A DNA stretch of 64,000 nt. It comes from Actinacidiphila oryziradicis (GTDB lineage: Bacteria > Actinomycetota > Actinomycetes > Streptomycetales > Streptomycetaceae). Below the pieces are notes generated by a model. The model saw only the letters and a list, made by a program, of their open reading frames with translations, was not told the origin of the DNA and did not search any database. Shown here piece by piece: positions 52,720-61,507 of the stretch; within the stretch, counting starts at the first letter, position 1, and each line of letters opens with the position of its first letter. The position numbers and the translations under genes are program-made. The DNA lies in NCBI RefSeq assembly GCF_005047355.1, contig NZ_SUMC01000027.1, forward strand, positions 1-64,000, in the 5' to 3' direction.

Positions 52720-52737
52720 GCGGGTACTCTGCACAAC

Positions 52738-53268
52738 ATGACGGATGCGCACCGTAGTGACGCGCGCCCTCCTGAGGTGTGGACCGGGCAGGCCCGGAAC
52801 CGCATGCAGTGGCTGCCGGCGGCTGCCGGGGCGGCCTGTGTGGCGTTGGGGATCGTGTTGGCGGTCGAGGACGGGATGTATGCCTCGAGCCTGGCGCCGC
52901 TGGTGATGTCGGTGGTGGGCTGCATCGCGGTAGGACTGCTGGTGCTGTTCGGGACGATCGCGTTCACGCATGTGCGGGTCAGGGTGGACCGGGACGCGTT
53001 GGAGGTGCGCTGCGGGCATATGGGGCTGCCGCGCCGCCGGATCCCGCTGGACCAGGTGAGTGGCGCGCATCTGGCGCCGCTGGTGAGCCCGCGCCATTGG
53101 GGCGGCTGGGGGTACCGCTGGCGTCCGGAGATGGGCACGGCGGTCGTGGTGCGCCGGGGGCCGGGTGTGGTGGTGGACCTGGGGAACGGTCGTCGGTTCA
53201 CCGTGACGGTGGACGACGCGGAGGGCGCGGTGCGCGCGATCAGCGACTGCCTGCGACTGCGTTCATAG
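52738..53268 (+). CDS. Hypothetical two-helix membrane protein
   Basis: A 176-residue protein with helices at about 23-42 and 50-75 and a cytoplasmic bPH-like domain after (V-R-V-D-R-D-A-L-E-V-R-C-G-H, then G-P-G-V-V-V-D-L-G-N-G-R-R-F-T-V-T-V-D-D). The domain resembles bacterial PH domains of membrane proteins of unknown role. It starts 18 bases after the racemase stop, so the two are co-transcribed. Confidence 0.7.
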   Translation: MTDAHRSDARPPEVWTGQARNRMQWLPAAAGAACVALGIVLAVEDGMYASSLAPLVMSVVGCIAVGLLVLFGTIAFTHVRVRVDRDALEVRCGHMGLPRRRIPLDQVSGAHLAPLVSPRHWGGWGYRWRPEMGTAVVVRRGPGVVVDLGNGRRFTVTVDDAEGAVRAISDCLRLRS

Positions 53269-53294
53269 CTGTCACGACAGCGCATCGCGACGCG

Positions 53295-53325
53295 GTCCCG
53301 CCACCCTCTCGCAAGATGGCGGGAC
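53295..53325. terminator. Bidirectional terminator hairpin
   Basis: GTCCCGCCA (53295-53303) pairs with TGGCGGGAC (53317-53325) over 13 bases, between the convergent small membrane gene and the GH31 gene that ends the sugar operon. Confidence 0.7.
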
Positions 53326-53334
53326 CCGCACACG

Positions 53335-55662
53335 TCAGGACCAGCGGGCCGTCACCACCGACGCCCCGGCGGCGGCGGTGATCAGCACCCCGAGCGGCGT
53401 CCGTTCCACCGAATCGGCACCCTCCACCCCTTCGGTGTCATCGGCGCCGACGAGCAGCACCCGCCAGCCCTGCTCGCCGCGCGTCTCCACGGTGAGCACG
53501 TCACCCGTCCGCCGGGTACGGAACACCGCGGCCGTGCCGCCGTCCGCAGTGGGCACCGTCGTCACGGTCTCGCAGCCGTCGGCCGGGGCGTGCACATGCA
53601 GAGTGACTCCGTCGGCCCAGTCGTACTCCGGAGCCTGCTCACTCGCGCCGAACGGAACGACCGAGCCGGGGCGGGCCAGCAGCGGCAGGGTGGCGAAGCC
53701 GTGTGTCTCGCGCCGCCAGCGGGGTCCGGAGACACGCTCGCCGGTCAGCACATGTGTCCAGGTGCCCTCGGGCACGTAGTACTCGACCGTGCCGTCTTCC
53801 GAGAAGACCGGGGCGACGAGGAGGTCGTCGCCGAGCATGTACTGCCGGTCGAGCTGGTGACACGCCGGGTCGTCGGGGAATTCCAGCACCATGGCGCGCA
53901 TGACGGGCGTGCCGGAATCCCGCGCCTGGAGGGCGGCCCGGTACAGGTAGGGCACGAGCCGGTTCTTGAGCCGGGTGAAGTCCCGCGTGACGGCGACCGC
54001 CTCGTCGCCGTAGTCCCACGGCACGCGGTAGGAGTCGCTGCCGTGCAGCCGGCTGTGCGACGACAGGAGCCCGAACTGCACCCACCGTTTGAAGAGCGCG
54101 GGTGTCGGCGTGCCCTCGAAACCGCCGATGTCGTGGCTCCAGAAGCCGAAGCCCGACAAACCGAGCGACAGCCCGCCGCGCAGGGACTCGGCCATCGCCT
54201 CGGCCGTCGACTCGCAGTCGCCGCCCCAGTGCACCGGGAACTGCTGGCCGCCTGCGGTCGCCGAGCGGGCGAACAACATGGCCTCGCCCTCGCCCCGCTC
54301 CTCCACCAGCAGCTTGAACACCACGTCGTTGTAGACCTGGGCGTAGTAGTTGTGCATCCGTTCCGGGTCGGAGCCGTCGTGCCAGACAACATCCGTCGGC
54401 ACCCGCTCCCCGAAGTCGGTCTTGAAACAGTCCACGCCCTGCCCGAGCAGCCCCCGCAGCTTGTCCGTGTACCACTCGCGCGCCGCCGGGTTGGTGAAGT
54501 CGACCAGTGCCATTCCGGGCTGCCACAGGTCCCACTGCCAGATGTCGCCGTCTCGCCGCTTCAGCAGATAGCCCTCCCGGGCGCCTTCCGCGAAGAGTTT
54601 CGACTTCTGGGCGATATACGGGTTGATCCAGACGCAGATGCGCAGGCCCCGCTCCTTCAGCCGGGCCACCAGACCCTCGGGGTCCGGGAAGACATCCGGG
54701 TCCCAGGTGAAGTCGCTCCACTGGTACTCGCGCATCCAGAAGCAGTCGAAGTGGAAGACACTCAGCGGGATCTCCCGGTCGGTCATTCCCTGGACGAAGC
54801 TGGTGACTGTCGCCTCGTCGTACGAGGTAGTGAACGAAGTCGACAGCCACAGCCCGAACGACCAGGCCGGCGGCAGCGCCGGACGGCCGGTGAGCGCCGT
54901 GTACCGGGCGAGGATCTCCTTCGGCGTCGGACCGTACACGATGAAGAACTCCAGCGACTGGTCCTCGACGCTGAACTGGACCTGCCCCACCGACTCGGTG
55001 CCGACTTCGTACGAGACACGCCCGGGATGGTTGACGAACACGCCATAGCCGCGGTTCGTCAGATGGAACGGGACGTTCTTGTACGCCTGCTCGCTGCTGG
55101 TGCCGCCGTCCGCCTGCCAGATGTCGACGCTCTGACCGTTCTTGACGAACGGGGTGAAGCGCTCACCGAGCCCGTAGACCAGCTCCCCGACGCCCAGCGC
55201 GTGCTGCGCGAGCATGAAGTGGCGGCCCTCGGCGTCGGTGACGAATCCGGTGCCGCGCCGGCCGACCGAGGTCAGGGTCCGGCCCTGCGCGGTGAAGTCC
55301 AGCTGCCAGGGTGCGTCGGTGTCCACCCGCAGCGCGAGATCACCCGCCGACAGTTCGACCACGGAGCCTTCGCGCACCGTCTTGCCGGAGCCGTTCTCCG
55401 ACCGGGGGGTGAGTGCGAAGTCCGGGCCGGGACTGGCCTTGCCCGCGTGGTGGGTGTAGCGGACGCCGATGACACCGTCGGCCGGGGACCAGCACTCGGT
55501 GGTCAGGAGCGGGCTGTTGAGAGTGTCGCCGCGCTTGAGCACCCGCTTCACGGGCGCGTAGAGCGTGATCCGGTCGTCCTCGACGGCCGCGTCGGCGACC
55601 GAGGCGGCATACCGGGCGGTCACGCCCGGGCGCATGAGCCAGTAGCCGTCGGTGAACTTCAT
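53335..55662 (-). CDS. yicI: GH31 alpha-xylosidase (YicI type)
   Basis: A 775-residue enzyme, length close to E. coli YicI (772). It starts M-K-F-T-D-G-Y-W-L-M-R-P-G as YicI does. The nucleophile D416 lies in K-T-D-F-G-E-R-V-P-T-D and the acid/base D482 in H-W-G-G-D-C-E, both at exactly the YicI numbers. No signal peptide: it acts in the cytoplasm on alpha-xylosyl ends such as isoprimeverose or xyloglucan oligomers. It overlaps the GH1 gene by four bases (ATGA), so the two are coupled, and it is last in the operon. Confidence 0.93.
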   Translation of the reverse strand: MKFTDGYWLMRPGVTARYAASVADAAVEDDRITLYAPVKRVLKRGDTLNSPLLTTECWSPADGVIGVRYTHHAGKASPGPDFALTPRSENGSGKTVREGSVVELSAGDLALRVDTDAPWQLDFTAQGRTLTSVGRRGTGFVTDAEGRHFMLAQHALGVGELVYGLGERFTPFVKNGQSVDIWQADGGTSSEQAYKNVPFHLTNRGYGVFVNHPGRVSYEVGTESVGQVQFSVEDQSLEFFIVYGPTPKEILARYTALTGRPALPPAWSFGLWLSTSFTTSYDEATVTSFVQGMTDREIPLSVFHFDCFWMREYQWSDFTWDPDVFPDPEGLVARLKERGLRICVWINPYIAQKSKLFAEGAREGYLLKRRDGDIWQWDLWQPGMALVDFTNPAAREWYTDKLRGLLGQGVDCFKTDFGERVPTDVVWHDGSDPERMHNYYAQVYNDVVFKLLVEERGEGEAMLFARSATAGGQQFPVHWGGDCESTAEAMAESLRGGLSLGLSGFGFWSHDIGGFEGTPTPALFKRWVQFGLLSSHSRLHGSDSYRVPWDYGDEAVAVTRDFTRLKNRLVPYLYRAALQARDSGTPVMRAMVLEFPDDPACHQLDRQYMLGDDLLVAPVFSEDGTVEYYVPEGTWTHVLTGERVSGPRWRRETHGFATLPLLARPGSVVPFGASEQAPEYDWADGVTLHVHAPADGCETVTTVPTADGGTAAVFRTRRTGDVLTVETRGEQGWRVLLVGADDTEGVEGADSVERTPLGVLITAAAGASVVTARWS

Positions 55663-57047
55663 GAGTGATCCTGCTTTCGTGCGTGGTGGGAGCGGTGGGA
55701 GGCGATCAGGTCCCGGTACCAGCGGTAGCTGTCTTTCGGGGTGCGTTGCTGGGTGCCGTAGTCGACGCGCACGATGCCGAAGCGCTGGGTGTAGCCGCGG
55801 GCCCATTCGAAGTTGTCGAGCAGTGACCACACGTAGTAGCCGCGGACGTCCACGCCCGCCTCCATCGCCGCCCTCAGCGCGTGCAGGTGGTCGTGCAGAT
55901 ATGACACCCGCTCGGCGTCGTGGACGGTGCCCGCTTCAACGGTGTCCGCCTCGGCGGAGCCGTTCTCGGTGATGAAGACCGGCGGCAGCGCCAGGTACCG
56001 GTCCCGCAGGCCCACCAGCAGCTCCGTGAACGACCTGGGTACGACCGGCCAGCCCATGGTGGTGTGCCGGGTGCCGTACGGATCGGTCTCTCGTACGCCG
56101 ATGTCAACGGCGGTGCGCCGGATGGGAAGTGCCGTGTCGGCGACGGTCACCGGGCGGTAGAAGTTGATGCCCAGGAAGTCCAGCGGGGCACCGATGATCC
56201 CCAGGTCGCCGTCACGCCGGTATGAGCCGTCCGCCAGCTCTCCCCAGGTCGCTGCCTCGTCCTGCGGATAGCGGCCGGCGAGCAGCGGCTCGGTCCACAC
56301 CTCGTTGTGCAGGGTCTCCGCTCGGCGCAGCGCCGCCAGGTCCGCCGCCGAGTCGCTGGCGGCCTCGATACGGTCAAGGTTCAGGGCGATGCCGACCTCG
56401 CGGGCGCCCACCGCGCGCAGCGCCCGGACGGCGTGCCCGTGTGCGAGCAGCAGATGGTGGGCGGCGGCCAGCGCGCCCGTGCCCTCCCTGGCGCCGGGGG
56501 CGTGACGGCCCTCTGCGTAGCCGACGAAAGCCGAGCAATACGGCTCGTTCAGCGTCATCCAGCGGCCGACGCGGTCCCCAAGCCGCTCCGCGACGAGGCC
56601 CGCGTAGGCGCCGAAGAACTCGGCGGTCTCGCGGACCCGCCAGCCGCCCCGGTCTTCCAGAGCCTGCGGCAGGTCCCAGTGGTAGAGCGTGACAGCGGGG
56701 GAGATGCCGGCCGCGAGCAGTTCGTCGACCAGCCGGTCGTAGAAGTCCAGGCCCTTCTCGTTGACCGGGCCGCGGCCGTCCGGCTGGACCCGGGGCCAGG
56801 CGACCGAGAAGCGGTACGAGTCGACTCCGAGACCACGCAGCAGGGCCACGTCCTCGGGGTAGCGGTGGTAGTGGTCGCAGGCTGTGTCACCGGTCGCGCC
56901 CCCGGCCGTGCGTCCGGGGGTGTGACTGAAGGTGTCCCAGATCGACGGGCCGCGGCCGTCCTCGTCGTACGCGCCTTCGATCTGGTAGCCGGCGGTCGCG
57001 GCGCCGAAGGTGAAGCCCGGCGGGAAGAGCGGGAATCCGGTGGTCAC
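55659..57047 (-). CDS. GH1 beta-glycosidase
   Basis: A 462-residue family 1 enzyme. The N-terminal A-T-A-G-Y-Q-I-E-G, acid/base Glu in T-L-N-E-P (about 166) and nucleophile Glu in I-T-E-N-G-S-A (about 360) are intact. The expected activity is beta-glucosidase or beta-galactosidase on the reducing core left by the alpha-xylosidase. It is cytoplasmic. Preceded by permease genes with 15 bases, and overlapping GH31 by ATGA. Confidence 0.93.
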   Translation of the reverse strand: MTTGFPLFPPGFTFGAATAGYQIEGAYDEDGRGPSIWDTFSHTPGRTAGGATGDTACDHYHRYPEDVALLRGLGVDSYRFSVAWPRVQPDGRGPVNEKGLDFYDRLVDELLAAGISPAVTLYHWDLPQALEDRGGWRVRETAEFFGAYAGLVAERLGDRVGRWMTLNEPYCSAFVGYAEGRHAPGAREGTGALAAAHHLLLAHGHAVRALRAVGAREVGIALNLDRIEAASDSAADLAALRRAETLHNEVWTEPLLAGRYPQDEAATWGELADGSYRRDGDLGIIGAPLDFLGINFYRPVTVADTALPIRRTAVDIGVRETDPYGTRHTTMGWPVVPRSFTELLVGLRDRYLALPPVFITENGSAEADTVEAGTVHDAERVSYLHDHLHALRAAMEAGVDVRGYYVWSLLDNFEWARGYTQRFGIVRVDYGTQQRTPKDSYRWYRDLIASHRSHHARKQDHS

Positions 57048-57062
57048 ACATTTCTCCTTCGG

Positions 57063-57896
57063 CTACTTGACGGCTCCGCCGGTGACCCCGGCGGCGACGT
57101 ACTTCTGGGCCACGACCAGCAGGATCGCGGCCGGTACGGCGGAGATCACGGCGGTGGCCATGACGGCGCCCCAGTCGCTGACATGGGCGCCCACGAACTC
57201 GTACATGCCGAGAGTGATCGGCTTGACGTCGTCCGTGGTGTTGAGGGTGAGCGCGAACATGAAGTCCGACCAGGCGAAGAGGAAGGTGAACAGACCTGCC
57301 GTGATCAGGGCGTTCCTGCTCATTGGGATCACAATCCGGATGAATGCCGTGAAACGGTTCGCTCCGTCCACCAGCGCGGCCTCGACGACCTCCGTTGGTA
57401 TGGCGACCATGAAGGCCCGCAGCAGGACGATGGAGAAGGGCAGTCCGAGCGAGGCGTCGGCGAGGATCAGGCCGCCATAGGAATTGACCAGGTGCAGGTC
57501 CACATACGCGCTGTAGAGGGCGTTGGCGATGACGATGCCGGGCACCATCTGGGTGATCAGCGTGCCGAAGACGATCGTGCGGCTGCCGCGCAGCCCGAAC
57601 TGCGCCAGCCCGTAGGCGGCCGGCGCGGCCAGCGCCAGGCACACCCCGACCGAGCCCAGCGCGACGACAAAGCTGGTCAGCAGAGACCCGCCCTGGGTGT
57701 CCAGCGCCCGCCGGAAATTGTCCCAGCTGGGCGAGGTGGGCAGCCAGTGGGTGGCGGCCAGGCTCTGGCCGGGCTGGAGAGCGATGTTGAGCATCCAGTA
57801 GAGCGGGAAGAGCAGAACGAGCAGGATGACCACCGCTATCGCGGTGTTGGCGCCGCGGAGCAGGCCACTGCGGGAGTTACTGGAGTTGTTGGACAC
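57063..57896 (-). CDS. Sugar ABC transporter permease, MalG type
   Basis: A 277-residue inner-membrane permease with six helices and the EAA loop E-A-A-L-V-D-G-A-N-R-F-T-A-F near residue 180, which contacts the ATPase. GTG at 57896 has GGGGAA nine bases before; GTG at 57905 (GTGA overlap with the upstream gene) is possible. Pairs with the MalF-type gene. No ATPase gene is in the operon, so it must share a general one such as MsiK, as known in Streptomyces. Confidence 0.9.
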   Translation of the reverse strand: MSNNSSNSRSGLLRGANTAIAVVILLVLLFPLYWMLNIALQPGQSLAATHWLPTSPSWDNFRRALDTQGGSLLTSFVVALGSVGVCLALAAPAAYGLAQFGLRGSRTIVFGTLITQMVPGIVIANALYSAYVDLHLVNSYGGLILADASLGLPFSIVLLRAFMVAIPTEVVEAALVDGANRFTAFIRIVIPMSRNALITAGLFTFLFAWSDFMFALTLNTTDDVKPITLGMYEFVGAHVSDWGAVMATAVISAVPAAILLVVAQKYVAAGVTGGAVK

Positions 57897-57901
57897 GAGG
57901 A

Positions 57902-58855
57902 TCACTTCCCCTGGCCGAAGTCGGACCGGTTGGCCCGTAGGTACAGCACGGCGAAGACGGTGCTGATGAGGATGAGGACATTGCCGACCACCGCGCCCTG
58001 CCCGAAGTCCAGCTGGAGGAAGGAGAGCTGATACGTGACGGTGCCGAGGGTCTGGGTCGAATCGGCCGGCCCACCGCCGGTGAGCGCCAGGATCAGGTCG
58101 AGGATCTTCACCGTCGACATGAAGCCCAGGACGAGGACGACGGTGACGACCGGGCGCAGCAGCGGCAGGGTCACGCTTCGGAACGTCCGCCAGGCGCCCG
58201 CGCCGTCCAGGGAGGCGGCCTCGTACAGGTCGCGTGGGATTTCCTGGAGCCCGCCGTAGAGGATCACCATGTTGAACGGGATGCCGATCCAGATGTTGAC
58301 CAGGACCGCCGAGAGCAGGGCGACATTGGGGCTGCTCAGCCACAGGACGGGGGAGTCGGTGAGGTGCAGGTCCGCCAGGAGGGTGTTGATGACGCCGGTG
58401 TCCTGGTCCAGCAGCTTCCGCCAGACGACGGATGACACCACCATCGGGACCAGCCAGGGCAGCAGTAGCACGGCGCGGGCGATTCCCGACAGCCGGAAGC
58501 GGCGGGAGAAGAACACCGCGAGCGCCAGGCCGAGCACGAACTGGCCGAGCAGCGAGCCGACCGTGAAGAGGAGGGTGTGCCAGAGAGAGTCGGTGAAGAG
58601 CGGATTGTCGAAGACCGCACGCCAGTTGTCGAGGCCGTTGAACGGCGCCTGGCCGGTGAAGTACGTACGCGGGGTGTAGTGCTGGAAGCTCATGATGACG
58701 TTCCGCACCAGCGGATAGCCGAAGAACGCCAGCATGTAGAGCACGGCCGGGGCGACGAAACACCAACGTAGGAGCGTGTTTCCGGCGCGCGTCGGGCGTG
58801 TCGCCCGGGCGGTTCTCGCCATGGGCTTTGGAGTGGTCTCGCTGATGGTGGTCAT
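57902..58855 (-). CDS. Sugar ABC transporter permease, MalF type
   Basis: A 317-residue permease with N-terminal basic tail, about six helices (first 30-50) and the EAA loop E-A-A-S-L-D-G-A-G-A-W-R-T-F-R-S near 215. The operon order (binding protein, MalF, MalG) is standard for CUT1 sugar importers. The stop is within five bases of the next start region, so translation is coupled. Confidence 0.9.
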   Translation of the reverse strand: MTTISETTPKPMARTARATRPTRAGNTLLRWCFVAPAVLYMLAFFGYPLVRNVIMSFQHYTPRTYFTGQAPFNGLDNWRAVFDNPLFTDSLWHTLLFTVGSLLGQFVLGLALAVFFSRRFRLSGIARAVLLLPWLVPMVVSSVVWRKLLDQDTGVINTLLADLHLTDSPVLWLSSPNVALLSAVLVNIWIGIPFNMVILYGGLQEIPRDLYEAASLDGAGAWRTFRSVTLPLLRPVVTVVLVLGFMSTVKILDLILALTGGGPADSTQTLGTVTYQLSFLQLDFGQGAVVGNVLILISTVFAVLYLRANRSDFGQGK

Positions 58856-58865
58856 GGCCGTGTCC

Positions 58866-60095
58866 TCACTCGCCTGCCGTGGCCTGCGCCTGGGCCTGCT
58901 TCAGGGCTTTCTCGGGCGTGGCTTGGCCGGTGAGCACGGACTGGAAGGCGCCGGCCAGGGCGTCCGAGACGACCGGCCAGCCGGCGCCGACGCGTGCGGT
59001 GCGAGAGCGGGCGGTGGCCACTTCGTCGGCGAACGCGGCGAGCTTGGGGTTGTTGACGCTGTACTGGTGCGCCGCGGCCGTCCGAGTGGGCACGTTGTTG
59101 ACGGACTCTCCCCAGCTGAGCTGGTTCTTCTCGCTGTTCAGGCAGTTCAGCAGCTTCGCTGCGGTCTTCTGCCGGCCGGTGTCGCCGGTGCGCGGGATGG
59201 TCATCACCGTGCCCCCGATCGGGGGCACCGGGGCGCCGCCGGCCTTCGGCACCGGGATGGTGGCGACCGCCCAGTGCAAGTCCTTGTGCGTGTTGAGGAC
59301 GGGGACCTGCCATGGGCCGTTGACCATCATCGCGGCGCGTCCGGCGACGAACTGGTCGTTGACGTCCTGCTGGGTCCAGTTGACCACCGCCTTGGACACC
59401 GAGTTGTCGTCCACCAGGTCCTTCCACAGCTGCAGCGCGCCCGCGCCGCGGCCATCGTCCAAGTGGCTCTCGTCACCGCCGTTGGACCAGAAGAACGGCA
59501 GGAACTGATAGACGCCGTCCGCGTTGGGCGAGGCGCTGAAGGCCATGCCGTACGTCTTGCCCCGCGTCAGCTTCTTCGCGGTCGCTTTCAGCTCTTCCCA
59601 GGTGGTGGGAGGTTTGAGGCCCGCCGCCCGCAGAAGGTCGGTGTTGTAGATCAGCGCCAGGGAGTTGACGGATCTGGCGATGCCGTACTGCGTGCCTTTG
59701 TAGCTGCCCATCGACACGGCGCCAGGGGACATCCCCGTGATATCCACCGCCACGCTCTTCAGCGGGATGAGGCCGCCGGTGTCGGCGAACTGTGGCAGCT
59801 CCGATCCATCGAGTTCGAGGATGTCGGTCAGCGAGCGGGACGACGCCATCCGCAGCGCCTTTGACGCGACCTGGTCGGCGGGCACGCTGGTCTGCCGGAC
59901 TTTCAGGCCGAGCGGCTTGGCGCACAGGTCGAAGAACTTCTGGTTCTGCGCGTGTTCGACGGTATCTGTGGCGGAGTTGAGCACGGTGATCGTGGCGGGA
60001 TCCGGCGTACTCGCGCACCCGCCCAGGCCGACGGCGGCAGGAATGGCCGCCACGGCCAGGGCGAGTGCGGGCGTCCGCCCGCGATTGATGTGCAT
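58866..60095 (-). CDS. Sugar-binding lipoprotein of an ABC importer
   Basis: A 409-residue extracellular solute-binding protein. The signal peptide has lipobox L-G-G-C with lipidated Cys27. The mature part shows the CUT1 binding-protein form (S-L-A-L-I-Y-N-T-D-L-L-R-A-A-G-L, P-T-T-W-E-E-L-K, A-A-M-M-V-N-G-P-W). It delivers an oligosaccharide, likely xyloglucan-derived, to the permeases. It follows lacI by 86 bases on the same strand. Confidence 0.9.
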   Translation of the reverse strand: MHINRGRTPALALAVAAIPAAVGLGGCASTPDPATITVLNSATDTVEHAQNQKFFDLCAKPLGLKVRQTSVPADQVASKALRMASSRSLTDILELDGSELPQFADTGGLIPLKSVAVDITGMSPGAVSMGSYKGTQYGIARSVNSLALIYNTDLLRAAGLKPPTTWEELKATAKKLTRGKTYGMAFSASPNADGVYQFLPFFWSNGGDESHLDDGRGAGALQLWKDLVDDNSVSKAVVNWTQQDVNDQFVAGRAAMMVNGPWQVPVLNTHKDLHWAVATIPVPKAGGAPVPPIGGTVMTIPRTGDTGRQKTAAKLLNCLNSEKNQLSWGESVNNVPTRTAAAHQYSVNNPKLAAFADEVATARSRTARVGAGWPVVSDALAGAFQSVLTGQATPEKALKQAQAQATAGE

Positions 60096-60181
60096 GTGTG
60101 GGCTCTCCGTTCGGTCTTACAGCACTGGAAGAGACGGAGTCGTGGGGTCAGGGAGGGGGCAGAGGGAGGGGGACAGGTGGG

Positions 60182-61216
60182 TCAGCGGCCGGTACGCGGT
60201 CGTGGGGGTGCGGCCCGCGGGCCCGGCATCAGCACCGGGGCGATCAGCCGGTGGGCGGCCGGCGACCGCGCAGGGCCCTCCGCGCGGGCAGCGATGGCTT
60301 CGACGGCGAGCCGGGTCACTTGGGCGGACATCTCGGACACCGGCAGTTCGATACGGGGCAGATCCCGGCCGCCCACATCGTCCGGCAGATTGCCGACCGC
60401 CATCACCGACAGGTCCTCCGGTACCCGGAGCCCGGCGGCGGCGATCGCGGCCAGGATGTGCGGCAGCGCCGCCACATGCTGGACGACCAGGGCCGTCGGC
60501 GGATGCTCCCCGGTCAGCAGCGCATGGACACGCCGGGCCAGCCGGGCCATGTCGCCGGTCGACTGGTGCACCCGCACTTCGGTGCCGGTTTCCGGAGCGG
60601 CCCGGCGGGCGCCCGCCACCCCACGCAGCGCGTAGCCCCGGCGGGCCTGGATCTCGTGCTCGGTCGTCGCCAGATACGCGATGTCCCGGTGACCGGCTGC
60701 CGCCAGCTCATGGATGGAGAGCGCCGCCGCCGCCTCCCAGTCCAGGTCCGTCCACGGCAGCGCGTCGTCGTCCGCCGACCGGCCCAGCAGCGCTGTCGGA
60801 AAGTCCAGCTCCCGCATCACGTCGATACGCGGGTCCTCCATCTCGACCGCCATCAGCACCGCCCCGTCCGCCTGCCCGCTCCGGGCGATCCGGCGCAGCC
60901 CCGGCACGCCCTCCTGGTCCGTCATCAGCAGCACGTCGTAGCCGTGCGAGCGGGCGGCGTCACTGATGTCGATCGTGAACCTGCCGTCCACCGCCCGGTA
61001 GCCGCCGGTGGCCCGGGGGAGCGCGAGCGCGAGCACATTCGTCCGGGTCCCGCGAAGCGCCCGCGCACTCGCCCTCGGGTGGTACCCGAGTTCGTCGATT
61101 GCCTGCTGCACCGACCGCCGGGTGTCGTCGGAGATCTTCCGGGAGCCGCTCAGCACGTACGACACCGTGCTCGGCGCGACCCCCGCGCGCTCGGCGACGT
61201 CCTTGATCGTGGTCAT
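60182..61216 (-). CDS. LacI-family regulator of the sugar operon
   Basis: A 344-residue LacI protein. The helix-turn-helix is T-T-I-K-D-V-A-E-R-A-G-V-A-P-S-T-V-S-Y-V-L-S-G at residues 2-24, with hinge D-E-L-G-Y-H-P-R-A-S-A-R-A-L. The effector domain follows. GAGGGAG precedes the ATG. It is the first gene of the operon, and tandem operators CGAATCGATTCG lie 16-40 bases before its start, so it is autoregulated. It probably also represses the acetylxylan esterase gene at 14 kb. Confidence 0.9.
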   Translation of the reverse strand: MTTIKDVAERAGVAPSTVSYVLSGSRKISDDTRRSVQQAIDELGYHPRASARALRGTRTNVLALALPRATGGYRAVDGRFTIDISDAARSHGYDVLLMTDQEGVPGLRRIARSGQADGAVLMAVEMEDPRIDVMRELDFPTALLGRSADDDALPWTDLDWEAAAALSIHELAAAGHRDIAYLATTEHEIQARRGYALRGVAGARRAAPETGTEVRVHQSTGDMARLARRVHALLTGEHPPTALVVQHVAALPHILAAIAAAGLRVPEDLSVMAVGNLPDDVGGRDLPRIELPVSEMSAQVTRLAVEAIAARAEGPARSPAAHRLIAPVLMPGPRAAPPRPRTGR

Positions 61217-61231
61217 CCGGCTCCCTCGTGT

Positions 61232-61256
61232 CGAATCGATTCGTCGAATCGATTCA
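61232..61256. promoter_or_regulatory. Tandem LacI operators CGAATCGATTCG
   Basis: The first copy (61232-61243) is the exact 12-bp palindrome. The second (61245-61256) is CGAATCGATTCA, 11 of 12. They are 13 bases apart centre to centre, just downstream of a likely minus-strand -10 (TAGCAT, 61270-61275). The same palindrome is in the axe promoter at 14501. Confidence 0.82.
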
Positions 61257-61495
61257 CCAATCGTCCGCGATGCTAGGTGCCTCGCGGCGGGCGAGGCAAG
61301 ACCCCGGTGTCGGCCGCCGCCATCCGGCCGCTGTGTCCGGCTCTCTCACACATGGCCGGGGCACCCGGCCGGTGCCCCGAACAGGGGCCGGACGTCCGGC
61401 GCAGCGAGCCGCAGGGCGCCGACTGTGCAGGAACGATGCAGCGGAATAACCGCCGTGTCGGCCGCGGATCGGTGCGGAATTCTCGGCGGGGCTTC

Positions 61496-61501
61496 TAACC
61501 T
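61496..61501 (+). promoter_or_regulatory. Candidate leaderless -10 box of Nudix gene
   Basis: TAACCT followed by six bases and the ATG at 61508. No ribosome site is seen, which agrees with a leaderless transcript. No -35 match was found. Confidence 0.45.
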
Positions 61502-61507
61502 CGTCGT

